Assembly (NCBI GenBank): GCA_026196875.1
Contig: JAPHTP010000081.1
Location: forward strand, 1-58,529
Source: Kangiellaceae bacterium
GTDB taxonomy: Bacteria; Pseudomonadota; Gammaproteobacteria; Enterobacterales; Kangiellaceae
Reading direction: 5' to 3'
Length of the DNA stretch: 58,529 nt
Shown piece after piece: positions 1 through 9,101 of this stretch. The position numbers were made by a program, and so were the translations under genes. The notes below the pieces were generated by a model. That model was not told where the DNA came from, did not search any database, and saw only the letters and a list, made by a program, of their open reading frames with translations. The stretch's first letter is position 1; each line of letters begins with the position of its first letter.

Positions 1-1398
1 AACAAAATCCGCTATCTACTAGTGGATGAATACCAAGATACTAATACCAGTCAATATGAACTAGTCAAACTGCTCACCGGCAAGTTAGGTAGCTTTACCG
101 TGGTAGGCGATGATGATCAGTCGATTTATTCATGGCGCGGCGCGCAACCCAAAAATCTAGAATTACTTCAACACGACTTTCCAAATTTAAAAGTTGTTAA
201 GCTGGAGCAAAACTACCGCTCCTGTGGTCGTATTTTGAAGTCAGCCAATGTGTTAATCGCTAACAACCCTCATCTTTTTGATAAAAGTTTATGGTCAGAC
301 AAAGAGTATGGAGAGCCGATCCGTATTCTTTCTGTAAAAGAAGATAACCATGAAGCGGAGCGTGTCGTAGTTGAAATCCTTTCGCGGAAAATAAAACACA
401 ACTTAAAGTTTAACGACTTTGCAATTCTCTATCGTGGTAACCATCAGTCCCGCCTGGTCGAAAGAGCCCTCGTAAATAAACAGGTGCCTTACAAGATTTC
501 GGGAAGTACATCCTTTTTCTCACGCGCTGAAATTAAAGATACCATGGCCTATTTGCGATTGCTGGTTAATCCTGATGATGACAACGCCTTCATTCGCATC
601 GCCAATGTACCTCGTCGTGAAATCGGTGCCGCAACCTTAGAAAAACTCGGCAACTACGCTAATGAACGCCATATCGGCATGTTTGAAGCCATTTTTGAAA
701 TAGGCTTAGAGGAACACTTGGCTGGTAAAGGTCTAAGAGCCGTACGCAAGTTCGGTGAAATCATGGCACGCGCCGGTGATAATTTAAAGCGCGGTAATAC
801 CATGCAAGTTCTTAATGAACTAATGGCGTACATCGGCTATCACGGCTATTTATTTGAAACTTCCAGCTCCCCGAAGGCGGCCGAATTTAGATGGAGTAAC
901 GTCACCGAACTATTAAGCTGGATCGAAAAAGGCATCGAAGACAATGCAGACGCCGACGACCCTTTTGCTAAAACCGTCTCCAAGATATGCCTACGGGAAA
1001 TGCTTGACCGTAACAATAACGAGGAAGAAGAACTGAACGAAGTACAATTAATGACACTCCATGCTTCCAAAGGTTTAGAGTTTCCTCATGTCTATTTAAT
1101 GGGTATGGAAGAAGAATTGTTACCGCATAAATCGAGTATTGAAGAAGATAATGTGGAAGAAGAAAGACGTCTTGCCTACGTGGGTGTAACGCGCGCCAAA
1201 GAAACGCTTTCAATTATGGTGGCCAAACAACGAGCGCGATATGGTGAAATGGTGAACTCAGTGCCAAGTCGGTTTCTAGAAGAAATGCCCCAAGATGATT
1301 TAGATTGGGAAGAAGACCGCATGCAAATTTCTGACGATGAGAAGCGCAAAAAAGGTAAAGATCGAATGTCAGATCTTAAGAAAATGCTAGCTAACTAA
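1..1398 (+). CDS. rep: ATP-dependent DNA helicase Rep (5'-truncated by window edge)
   Basis: Superfamily 1 UvrD/Rep-type 3'-5' DNA helicase, which helps restart and progress replication forks. The reading frame is open from base 1, so the first Met at 22 is internal and the N-terminal Walker A part lies outside the window. Visible helicase motifs in order are motif II (VDEYQDTN), motif III (VVGDDDQSIYSWRG), motif IV (QNYRS), motif V (TLHASKGLEFPHVYL) and motif VI (EERRLAYVGVTRAKE). The DEYQDT form and the total C-terminal length fit Rep better than UvrD or PcrA, and it lacks the long C-terminal tail of UvrD. A small membrane protein gene follows 23 bases later and may be co-transcribed. Confidence 0.9.
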   Translation, partial: NKIRYLLVDEYQDTNTSQYELVKLLTGKLGSFTVVGDDDQSIYSWRGAQPKNLELLQHDFPNLKVVKLEQNYRSCGRILKSANVLIANNPHLFDKSLWSDKEYGEPIRILSVKEDNHEAERVVVEILSRKIKHNLKFNDFAILYRGNHQSRLVERALVNKQVPYKISGSTSFFSRAEIKDTMAYLRLLVNPDDDNAFIRIANVPRREIGAATLEKLGNYANERHIGMFEAIFEIGLEEHLAGKGLRAVRKFGEIMARAGDNLKRGNTMQVLNELMAYIGYHGYLFETSSSPKAAEFRWSNVTELLSWIEKGIEDNADADDPFAKTVSKICLREMLDRNNNEEEELNEVQLMTLHASKGLEFPHVYLMGMEEELLPHKSSIEEDNVEEERRLAYVGVTRAKETLSIMVAKQRARYGEMVNSVPSRFLEEMPQDDLDWEEDRMQISDDEKRKKGKDRMSDLKKMLAN

Positions 1399-1421
1399 TT
1401 GGATTAAATACGTAAAATATT

Positions 1422-1739
1422 ATGATTCTTAAAAGTTCCGATGACACTGCAAGAAGCAAAGAGTTGCTCAAAGCAAAAGAAGAAGGTGTAACCTTTGCAA
1501 ACCAGGTTAAAAAGAGTGCTCCATTATTTATCATTCGTTTAATAGCAATCTCATTTTGTATTTGGATTTACGCTGATAATCATGAAAATGGGGCGCTATT
1601 TTTGTTTGCTGGAGGCGTATTACTTGGGGCACTGGCCCAGGACTTGGGATGGTTTTTGCGAGTGAGTAATAATTGGCAGTTTACTGAAAGTGTTACCGAT
1701 TGGGAAAAAGTTAAAGCAAAAAAAGAAGATAAAGACTAG
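1422..1739 (+). CDS. Small membrane protein, unknown
   Basis: A 105-residue protein I do not recognise. It has a charged N-terminus (about 30 residues), two hydrophobic segments at about residues 34-50 and 59-78 that are probably membrane spanning, and a Lys-rich C-terminal tail ending KAKKEDKD. It begins 23 bases after the rep stop codon in the same orientation, with no obvious terminator between, so co-transcription with rep is plausible. The only functional statement supported is a predicted inner-membrane location. Confidence 0.65.
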   Translation: MILKSSDDTARSKELLKAKEEGVTFANQVKKSAPLFIIRLIAISFCIWIYADNHENGALFLFAGGVLLGALAQDLGWFLRVSNNWQFTESVTDWEKVKAKKEDKD

Positions 1740-2063
1740 CTCACAACAGAACAGTTGAGAGTAATCGAGATTTTTGGATCTCGAAATTATGTAGTCATCT
1801 CTATATTCGACTTCAATTGAAGTTGGAAAAACCAGTGCAGAATCATATAAGCTAACGATACATTTGCTATTCAATACTATTGTTTCGCTCATAAAACCAT
1901 CCGCTAATTAACCTACTGACATCCAACGACTCAAACGCTACGATTAATGCCGCTCTGAGAGTCGTGGTTAATATCTAATAACAATATTTAGCTATCCCTG
2001 GTTTGATGCAAACTTCCTGTTTGATATAGAATCGAGAAACTTTGATAAAAAGGAATAATTAAA
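1740..2063. other. Intergenic region with two inverted repeats
   Basis: No convincing gene. It holds an inverted repeat TCGAGAT/ATCTCGA with a 6-base loop (1765-1784), possibly a weak terminator for the preceding gene although no T-run follows, and a perfect 14-bp palindrome ACTTCAATTGAAGT (1810-1823) that could be a regulator site. A minus-strand open frame starts at 1892 and runs antisense into the upstream gene; its first 43 codons look protein-like but nothing identifies it. Confidence 0.4.
2003..2030 (+). promoter_or_regulatory. Candidate sigma-70 promoter for the M16 peptidase
   Basis: TTGATG at 2003-2008 and TATAGA at 2025-2030 with a 16-base spacer, 34 bases upstream of the ATG at 2064. 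A ribosome-binding site (AAGGA near 2050) follows. Predicted by eye from consensus similarity only. Confidence 0.4.
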
Positions 2064-4937
2064 ATGAAAAGAGCCATATTAGTAGGGGTAATCGCGAGCA
2101 TATTATTCGCTTGTCAATCAGAAGACAGCGGTTCACCAACTCAACAAGCGGCCGAACCGGCGGCTAAACAGACCAGCGCTGTCAAGGAACCAGAACTTTC
2201 GATCCCATTCGAGAAATATCAGTTAGACAATGGATTAACTGTTATTCTGCATCAGGATAAGTCTGACCCCATAGTTGCAATATCTACCATTGTGCATGTT
2301 GGCTCCAGCCGAGAAAAAGCAGGAAGAACCGGTTTTGCTCACTTCTTCGAGCATATGGCTTTTAATGACTCTGAAAACGTACCGCAAGGCGCGAATCGAA
2401 AAATGATTGAAGAACTAGGTGGTACTCGTAACGGTGGTACCTGGTCAGATGGCACCATTTATTATGAAGTTGTTCCTAAAGACGCACTGGAAAAACTGAT
2501 GTGGATCGATTCCGATCGGCTCGGATTTATGATCAATACAGTAACCGATGGTGCCTTGGAAAGGGAAAAACAGGTAGTTAAAAATGAAAAGCGCCAAAGA
2601 GTCGATAATCAAGCCTATGGTCACACCGGGCACGTTATTCGAAAGAATCTTTATCCCAAAAACCATCCATACAACTGGACTGTAATTGGCGATCTCGAAG
2701 ACCTACAAGCAGCCACCCTTGAAGACGTGAAAGAGTTCTACGCCAAGTATTATGGTCCATCTAATGCGACCCTGGTCATTGCTGGTGACATAGAGATAGC
2801 TGAAACGAAAGCGATGGTAGAAAAATGGTTTGGCGAGATTAAAAAATCTGAGCCTGTTGAAGAAATGAAACCTATGCCGGTAGCCCTTAAGGAATCTAAA
2901 AAGCTTTTCCATCTGGATAACTTTGCTAAGGTTCCGGAAATTCGCATTACTCTTCCTACGGTTGAGCAATACCATAAAGACAGTTACGCATTATCCGCAC
3001 TTGGCGAGATCCTAAGTCAAGGTAAGCGCGCCCATTTATATAAAGAGTTAGTCGAAACCCAAAAACTGGCGCCTTCGGTTTCCGCTTACCAAAATTCAAA
3101 TGAAATTGCCGGTACTTTTACCATCCGAGTCAGAGCAAATGCAGGTGTTGACCTTGACAAGGTAAACTCAGCGATCACAACGGCGCTAGCATCATTTGAA
3201 CAGCATGGATTTAGCGATAATGATTTAAAACGAATTAAAGCCCGTCAAGAAACCTCTTTCTACAATGGAATATCAAGCGTACTCAATAAAGCTTTTCAGT
3301 TAGGTTCATATGAAGAATATGCAGGCGACCCAGGGTTTATTAGCCAAGATATTGAGAATATTAAAGCGGTAACCCGAGAAGACATCAATCGTGTCTATCA
3401 AAAATATGTTAAAGGTAAGAACTACATAATGACGAGCTTCGTTCCTAAAGATCAGGAACTGCTCATAGTTGAAGGTTCAAAGAAAGCGAATATTGTAGAA
3501 GAAAAAATTGTTCAAGGTGCGGAAAAAGATTTTGACTCCAATAAACAGGTGGAGTACGAGAAAACCGAAACCAAGCACGATCGCTCAGAGCCTCCTTTAG
3601 GTGCTACACCTTTAGTCAAAGTTCCAAGCATAGCTACTGCCAAAGCAGACAATGGATTAGAAATTCTCAGTGTGGAACATAACGAACTACCGTTAGTTAA
3701 CTTCAGTATGCGCATCGATGGTGGCGCATGGCTTGAAGCTTCTGATAACTTGGGTGCAGCAAATCTACTTGCCGAATTGATGAACGAGGGAACTAAAAGT
3801 AAAACTCCTGAAGAATTGGAAGATGCCATTGGCCTATTGGGCGCGGCAATTCAGTTCAGCGCATCTATCGATGGTATTTACGTGGGAGGAAGCACACTTG
3901 CACGAAACTATGATGATACGATGGCATTGGTAACAGAAATGCTATTAGAGCCTCGCTTTGATGCAAAAGAGTTTGAACGCATAAAAGCTCGCCAGCTGAA
4001 CCTGATCAAACAACAAGAAGCAAGACCATTTTCGGTTGCCAGTCGAGCATTTTACAGCCAGGTTTATGGACCGAATCATCGAGCGGGCTTGCCGACTTCG
4101 GGAACTTCAGAATCAATAAATAAATTAACCTTGGCTGATTTGAAAGGTTTCTATCGAAAAAATCTAACTCCCAAAAATGCTGCCATGCATGTAGTAGGTA
4201 ATATCAAGCAAAAACAGGTTATCGAAGGATTGCAAAAGCTAAGTGCTCAATGGAAAGGGGAGTCGGTGAAGCTACCAGAGTTCTCTGCACCTAAAATCGT
4301 CGATAAGCCACAAGTCTTTTTTGTCGATATTCCAGATGCAAAACAGTCAGTGATCATAGCTGGTAAACCAGGACTTAAAGGTGATCATCCTGAATATTAT
4401 AAATTTACGGTCGCACAGAATCGCTTAGGAGCGGGAGGTAGTGCAAGGCTTTTTCAAACTCTAAGAATCGAAAAAGGCTATACCTATGGGGCTTATTCGT
4501 TTTTACGCCAGCGCCATTATGTCGCGCCATTCATGGCCTACTCTCAAGTTCGCGCAAATGTGACTTTGGAATCGCTGAATATCTTTAAAGATCTGATCGC
4601 CAATTACGATGAGACCTATACCGAAAATGATATGCAAACGACAAAGAACTTACTAACAAAACGCAACACTCGGGATTTTGAGACGATTAATAATTTAATA
4701 AATATGCTCAATCGAGTGAGCCAGTTCGACTTGCCTATGGACTATATTGAAAAACAGCAACAACAACTACAATCTATGGATATTGCTGAAGCAAAGGCAA
4801 TTTATCAAAAATATGCTGAAGAGCAAAATATGATCTATGTTGTTGTCGGTGATGCAAAAACTCAACTCGAACGAATTAAGGAGTTCGGTTATGGCAGTCC
4901 AATAGTGCTAGACAGAAAAGGGAATCGTATTAACTAA
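2064..4937 (+). CDS. M16 family zinc metallopeptidase, lipoprotein
   Basis: A 957-residue insulinase/pitrilysin-type (M16) peptidase. The N-terminus is a lipoprotein signal ending in a lipobox with Cys17, followed by a low-complexity linker to about residue 42, so the enzyme is probably tethered in the cell envelope facing the periplasm. The inverted zinc motif HxxEH is at residues 93-97 (HFFEH), with the downstream acidic zinc ligand region around EREKQVVKNE. Two M16 half-domains are visible: residues about 45-480, active, and about 530-940, inactive, as is usual for single-chain bacterial members. The likely role is degradation of periplasmic peptides. The gene has its own promoter-like sequence and ends at a strong terminator, so it appears monocistronic. 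Confidence 0.92.
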   Translation: MKRAILVGVIASILFACQSEDSGSPTQQAAEPAAKQTSAVKEPELSIPFEKYQLDNGLTVILHQDKSDPIVAISTIVHVGSSREKAGRTGFAHFFEHMAFNDSENVPQGANRKMIEELGGTRNGGTWSDGTIYYEVVPKDALEKLMWIDSDRLGFMINTVTDGALEREKQVVKNEKRQRVDNQAYGHTGHVIRKNLYPKNHPYNWTVIGDLEDLQAATLEDVKEFYAKYYGPSNATLVIAGDIEIAETKAMVEKWFGEIKKSEPVEEMKPMPVALKESKKLFHLDNFAKVPEIRITLPTVEQYHKDSYALSALGEILSQGKRAHLYKELVETQKLAPSVSAYQNSNEIAGTFTIRVRANAGVDLDKVNSAITTALASFEQHGFSDNDLKRIKARQETSFYNGISSVLNKAFQLGSYEEYAGDPGFISQDIENIKAVTREDINRVYQKYVKGKNYIMTSFVPKDQELLIVEGSKKANIVEEKIVQGAEKDFDSNKQVEYEKTETKHDRSEPPLGATPLVKVPSIATAKADNGLEILSVEHNELPLVNFSMRIDGGAWLEASDNLGAANLLAELMNEGTKSKTPEELEDAIGLLGAAIQFSASIDGIYVGGSTLARNYDDTMALVTEMLLEPRFDAKEFERIKARQLNLIKQQEARPFSVASRAFYSQVYGPNHRAGLPTSGTSESINKLTLADLKGFYRKNLTPKNAAMHVVGNIKQKQVIEGLQKLSAQWKGESVKLPEFSAPKIVDKPQVFFVDIPDAKQSVIIAGKPGLKGDHPEYYKFTVAQNRLGAGGSARLFQTLRIEKGYTYGAYSFLRQRHYVAPFMAYSQVRANVTLESLNIFKDLIANYDETYTENDMQTTKNLLTKRNTRDFETINNLINMLNRVSQFDLPMDYIEKQQQQLQSMDIAEAKAIYQKYAEEQNMIYVVVGDAKTQLERIKEFGYGSPIVLDRKGNRIN

Positions 4938-4959
4938 CTATCTAAATCATAAAGTATAG

Positions 4960-4980
4960 GGGAGCTCCGGCTCCCTTTTT
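4960..4980 (+). terminator. Rho-independent terminator after the M16 gene
   Basis: Perfect stem GGGAGC / GCTCCC with a TCCG tetraloop, immediately followed by five T residues. It lies 23 bases after the stop codon. Confidence 0.9.
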
Positions 4981-5092
4981 AGTTTGCTCAGACAAAGCAC
5001 TTACCTTTCTACCATTTCACATTCATTTCACAATAAACAAACTAGCTTTAACCTTCCACATATTCAGCTGTCGTAAGGGATAAAACCTACAG

Positions 5093-6637
5093 ATGAAAGT
5101 AATAAAAAGATTCGCCAGACGACTGGCAAGGCTCTTTCTACTTCTACTTTTGATATCCATTACCATCCTAGCGATAGGTCTATTTATTCCTCAGCCAGAA
5201 TTAAGCGCGGGTAAATCGTATCAGTCCTTGATTATCAAAAACGTATCTATTATCGATGTTAATAATGGTGAAATACTTTCTGACAGACACATTTTAGTTA
5301 ATGGAAAAAAGATAGAGTCAATAACGTCAAAAACTGTTGACCATGGACCTAGCGTGCTTGTCGTCGACGGTAGCGGACGTTTTATAATGCCTGGTCTATG
5401 GGACATGCATGCACACTTTATTCACCATTCGCCTAAAATTCATTTTCCCTTGTTGATCGCTCACGGAGTAACTCATGTTCGCGAAATGGGTTTTGGTTCT
5501 CCGATGGGGGAAGAATCTGGTGAGAGTATCTTAATGTCGTTGAGTGATCGCGACCGTTGGCGACAAGAAATCGCGAAAGGAAATTTGATTGGTCCCAATA
5601 TAGATTCTTCCGCCGTTTATCAAGTCGAAGAGTTTGGCGATGTTTGGGAGAATGACGATGAAATTCCCGATTTCGAAACGACTTTTAAGCTTTTTAAAAA
5701 GCTTAAAAAAGATGGCGTAGATTTTATAAAAATCACATTGGAAAACAATCCACCCAAAGAGTTTTTCTATCGCATAATGAAGGCTGCTAACCAAGCAGAA
5801 ATAGACGTTGTTGGGCATAAGCCACGCAGAATCTCAGCCGTCGAGGCTGCCGAGCTTGGCATGAAAAGTTTTGAACACGCTAGATTTCTAGTAGTAGAAA
5901 GTTCCGCACTAAGGGGAACCTATCTGAACGGTTCTTTTAAAGGAAAGGGCACACCAAATCAATTGTACCGGCAAATGATTGACGGCTACGACTATAAACT
6001 CGCCCAAGACACTTTTTCGGCGTTTAATGCTAACGGCAGCTGGTATTGCCCAACGCACATTACAAGACGCTGGGAAGCGAATTACGATAATGAAGAATAT
6101 CGAAGCGATGAACGCATTAAATATATTCCATTCCTGCTTCGGTCTATTTGGAGTTTAGATGCATTCATTATGAGCAAAAAATCATCGAGCGAAGTTTTAC
6201 ATGATTTCTACGAGCATGGTCTAATGATTACCAAGCAAGCGCATGAAGCAGGAGTTGCTTTACTCGCGGGAAGCGATGCGCTTGATCCATATGCATTTTA
6301 CGGAAGCGGATTGTGGGACGAGCTTTCGGAATTTGCTAAGGCAAAAATTCCAACCCGTGATATCTTAAAAATTGCGACTATCGACTCAGCAACGTTTTCT
6401 AATCAGCAACATCAATTTGGCAGTGTTGAAGTCAATAAAATGGCAGATCTTTTATTGCTTTCTAAAAATCCACTCGAAGATATTAATAATTTGGAATCTC
6501 TCGAAACGGTGATCTCTAATCAAAAAATATACGAACTCGAAGACTTAAAGCTAATGAAGAATTATGTTGCATCAATTGCAACTAGTTGGGCTTTTACCAG
6601 CGACCAAATTTGGGTGACCCTTAAGTCTTTTTTCTAA
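5093..6637 (+). CDS. Amidohydrolase family protein, membrane anchored
   Basis: A 514-residue member of the metal-dependent amidohydrolase superfamily (imidazolonepropionase-like branch). Residues about 13-31 form a strongly hydrophobic N-terminal anchor, so the catalytic domain is probably periplasmic. The metal-binding signature after beta-strand 1 is WDMHAH (His106 and His108). Further candidate metal ligands are the His in VVGHKP, the His in SFEHAR and the Asp in LAGSDALD, in the order expected for the TIM-barrel fold. The substrate cannot be told from sequence; relatives include dipeptidases and other cyclic-amide hydrolases. The gene is preceded by the M16 terminator and followed directly by a relic of an S9 peptidase gene on the other strand. 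Confidence 0.85.
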   Translation: MKVIKRFARRLARLFLLLLLISITILAIGLFIPQPELSAGKSYQSLIIKNVSIIDVNNGEILSDRHILVNGKKIESITSKTVDHGPSVLVVDGSGRFIMPGLWDMHAHFIHHSPKIHFPLLIAHGVTHVREMGFGSPMGEESGESILMSLSDRDRWRQEIAKGNLIGPNIDSSAVYQVEEFGDVWENDDEIPDFETTFKLFKKLKKDGVDFIKITLENNPPKEFFYRIMKAANQAEIDVVGHKPRRISAVEAAELGMKSFEHARFLVVESSALRGTYLNGSFKGKGTPNQLYRQMIDGYDYKLAQDTFSAFNANGSWYCPTHITRRWEANYDNEEYRSDERIKYIPFLLRSIWSLDAFIMSKKSSSEVLHDFYEHGLMITKQAHEAGVALLAGSDALDPYAFYGSGLWDELSEFAKAKIPTRDILKIATIDSATFSNQQHQFGSVEVNKMADLLLLSKNPLEDINNLESLETVISNQKIYELEDLKLMKNYVASIATSWAFTSDQIWVTLKSFF

Positions 6638-6645
6638 GAAGTACA

Positions 6646-6782
6646 AGTCGAGTCAATTATATCTTCAGCTATTTCCAAACCCCACACATTGACATGTTTG
6701 GCAGAATATTCTTGCCTATATCTTGTGGTTCCCGAAGGCTGCAATTCGTAGACCACATAACCTTGCTTAGTATACAAGTAAA
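6646..6782 (-). pseudogene. Relic fragment of an S9 peptidase gene
   Basis: About 137 bp that aligns without gaps to the minus-strand S9 peptidase gene at 13622-13758 (by eye a little over 80% identical). It encodes the same segment just before the catalytic serine: GYVVYELQPSGT, then EYSAKHVN and WGLEIAEDII, matching GYVVYVLQPSGT, EYSAKHVN and WGLETAEDII in the intact gene. The reading frame is still open, inside a 78-codon frame (6634-6870) whose N-terminal part is unrelated. No catalytic Ser, Asp or His is present, so it cannot encode an active enzyme. It is a leftover of a lost paralogue or a partial duplication. Confidence 0.8.
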
Positions 6783-6874
6783 TATCGGTCATAACCGTTC
6801 CTGTACTGATAAAAAATACAAGGTATGATGCCAGGCTGAGGCTTGCGAATAAGGTAACATCTTTACTCAACCCC

Positions 6875-6953
6875 CTTAAGATTCAGTAAGTTTCCTTAAG
6901 GATATCTTAAGAAAATACGACTAAACTCATACTAAATGTGATTTTTACTTAAG
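6875..6953 (+). promoter_or_regulatory. Cluster of CTTAAG motifs upstream of the two-component operon
   Basis: CTTAAG occurs at 6875, 6895, 6906 and 6948 within 80 bases immediately upstream of the response regulator start. The middle pair is spaced 11 bases start to start and the first pair 20, close to one and two helical turns, as is typical of OmpR/PhoB-type tandem half-sites. Probable binding region for the regulator encoded just downstream; this is inference. Confidence 0.45.
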
Positions 6954-6982
6954 TAGTGCATTGGGAGTGAAGAGGCTTTTAA

Positions 6983-7651
6983 ATGAAAGTATTGGTTGTT
7001 GAAGACTCTCCTAGACTCAGACAAAGTCTAGAAATTGGACTCAATAAAGTTGGTTTTACGGTAGATACTGCATCTGATGGCAAAGAAGGCGTATCGTTCA
7101 TAAAGTCTTATAATTATGACGTTATCGTACTAGATATAATGCTTCCCAAACTAAATGGCTTTGAAATATTAAGGATTGCTAAAGATCGCAAGGTCGACGC
7201 TGGCATACTTATGTTAACAGCTAGAGATCAAGTTTCTGATAGAGTAAAAGGCCTCGAAATGGGAGCAGATGACTATTTATGTAAGCCGTTTGCATTTGAA
7301 GAACTGGTTGCTCGCATCAAAACAATTACGCGTAGACAATCAAAAGCAGATAACTTCGAACTAGTATTTGGCGACATTAAAGTCGATCTCAATATGAAAC
7401 ATGTTGAAGTTAAAGAGCATCAACTAAGTTTAACCCCTACTGAATATGCGATTATTGAACAGCTTGCACTGAGTGCAGGTAAAGTCATTCCTTTTGAAAC
7501 ATTGCAAGATAAGATTAGAACTAGCGACAAGTTCATATCGAGAAATGCCCTCGAAGTTAATGTCTCTCATATCAGAAAAAAGATAAATAAAATTCAACCC
7601 AACAACTTTATACAGACTAAACGTGGTACAGGATACTTCATCAACCGGTAA
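6983..7651 (+). CDS. OmpR/PhoB-family response regulator
   Basis: A 222-residue two-component response regulator. The receiver domain (about 1-118) has the acidic pair near residues 7-8 (VVEDSP), phosphoacceptor Asp51 (VLDIMLP), the conserved Thr in MLTARDQ and the Lys in CKPF. The C-terminal winged-helix DNA-binding domain (about 125-222) carries LTPTEYAIIEQL and ends RGTGYFINR, typical of the OmpR/PhoB class. It is closest in style to QseB/PmrA-type regulators. It overlaps the downstream kinase gene by 29 bases, so the pair is translationally coupled. Repeated CTTAAG sequences just upstream suggest autoregulation. The signal is unknown. Confidence 0.93.
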   Translation: MKVLVVEDSPRLRQSLEIGLNKVGFTVDTASDGKEGVSFIKSYNYDVIVLDIMLPKLNGFEILRIAKDRKVDAGILMLTARDQVSDRVKGLEMGADDYLCKPFAFEELVARIKTITRRQSKADNFELVFGDIKVDLNMKHVEVKEHQLSLTPTEYAIIEQLALSAGKVIPFETLQDKIRTSDKFISRNALEVNVSHIRKKINKIQPNNFIQTKRGTGYFINR

Positions 7652-9101
7652 GAAACCTTCGATAAAGAAGACAACTGTTTCTTCTAGTATATCGGGGATA
7701 TTAATCATATCGATTATTGCTCTTGTCATTTCCAATGAGTTTATAACGCAGTGGTTAACACGCACCTATGATGAAAATCTGATTGCCAAGGTGAACTTGC
7801 TCCAAACTATTATGGAATATGACTCGGGTAGCCTTGAGTTTGATTTTGCAGATGAGTTCATGCCGGAATATTCTAGACCCAAAGATCCAGAATACTTTCA
7901 AATTTGGATTAACAATGGAGTAATTTTTGAGAAGTCTCATTCAATGGGCGATTTAGAATTTGAATTTAGAAAGTTACCCTTAGACCAGCATCATATCTTT
8001 AACTCTAAGCTACCCGATGGAAGAGCAGGTAGGGTTGTATATATATCCTTTTACCCACAAATCGACATAAACGATGATGAAGAATCAGAAAAAAAACTTG
8101 CACCAGAACAAGAAATTATCTCCCGTCCCGAAAGCTTACCAATAGCTACCATTGCAATTGCGAAGGAACGGCTTTCCTTGGATGATGTTATAGCCATTGC
8201 TAATTCTATATTATTCGGCTCTAGTTTAATTCTAGTTTTCATTTTAACGGGAATAGTCTGGTGGTCTGTTAAAAAAGGGCTCAAGCCACTAGATGAATTA
8301 CAAGATCAAATCGAAGTACTTGATTTTAAGCAAGATAACGCCTACCTCGCACTGGATAGAGAACCACAAGAATTGCATACACTAATCAACCGATTTAATC
8401 GGATGTTAGACAGCGTTCGGGAGGGATTTAAACGGGAACAGCAGTTCTCTTCAGATGTTGCCCATGAATTGAAAACCCCAATTTCTGAGATCCGCACCAT
8501 TTCAGAAGTGGCCCTACTCAACAATACAGACGATAACAATTACACTCACTCTCTTAAAGAAATAAAAGACGTCAGTGTACAAATGGGAGATTTAGTTAAT
8601 CAGTTACTAGCCTTAGCACGCAGCGAGGTTCAAAAAGATGGCCTCAAGCGCACCCAATTGGATGTAGAACAACTAATTCAAAATACCGTTCATGCACATA
8701 AAAGTGACATGCTCGAAAGAGACGTTGAAGTTACATTAACTAACAATTGTGATCCCTATATTTATACTTTGTCTCTTGAATTTTCACAAATTGTCAACAA
8801 CCTGATTTCAAACGCTATTAGGTACTGTCCTCAAGGAAGCTCTGTATCCATCATTTGGAAAAATACCGGAGAAAAATTCTCATTAGTGGTTAGCAATATC
8901 GCACAAAACCTACAAGGCGAAGATCTTAAATATATGTTTAAACGCCTATGGAAAAAAGATCTGGCAAGAAGTGATGTGCGCCACTCAGGTATAGGTTTAT
9001 CGTTGGTCAAAGCCTATTGTGAAGCTCTTGACTATACAGTTAACACCCAACTAAAAGACGAGCAGTTTTCGATATCGATTTCTGGGTTTTCGCATGGATA
9101 A
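7623..9101 (+). CDS. Sensor histidine kinase
   Basis: A 492-residue membrane sensor kinase, partner of the preceding regulator. Two membrane segments at about residues 22-40 and 190-212 bracket a periplasmic region of about 150 residues with no recognisable sensor fold. A HAMP-like linker follows, then the DHp domain with phosphoacceptor His281 in DVAHELKTPISEIR. The ATPase domain has an N-box (QIVNNLISNAIRYCP) and a terminal HSGIGLSLVKAY G-box. The start is a GTG inside the regulator gene (29-base overlap); no other start codon lies before the first membrane segment, and no clear Shine-Dalgarno sequence is present, consistent with coupling to the upstream gene. It overlaps the next gene by 8 bases. 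Confidence 0.92.
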   Translation: MVQDTSSTGKKPSIKKTTVSSSISGILIISIIALVISNEFITQWLTRTYDENLIAKVNLLQTIMEYDSGSLEFDFADEFMPEYSRPKDPEYFQIWINNGVIFEKSHSMGDLEFEFRKLPLDQHHIFNSKLPDGRAGRVVYISFYPQIDINDDEESEKKLAPEQEIISRPESLPIATIAIAKERLSLDDVIAIANSILFGSSLILVFILTGIVWWSVKKGLKPLDELQDQIEVLDFKQDNAYLALDREPQELHTLINRFNRMLDSVREGFKREQQFSSDVAHELKTPISEIRTISEVALLNNTDDNNYTHSLKEIKDVSVQMGDLVNQLLALARSEVQKDGLKRTQLDVEQLIQNTVHAHKSDMLERDVEVTLTNNCDPYIYTLSLEFSQIVNNLISNAIRYCPQGSSVSIIWKNTGEKFSLVVSNIAQNLQGEDLKYMFKRLWKKDLARSDVRHSGIGLSLVKAYCEALDYTVNTQLKDEQFSISISGFSHG

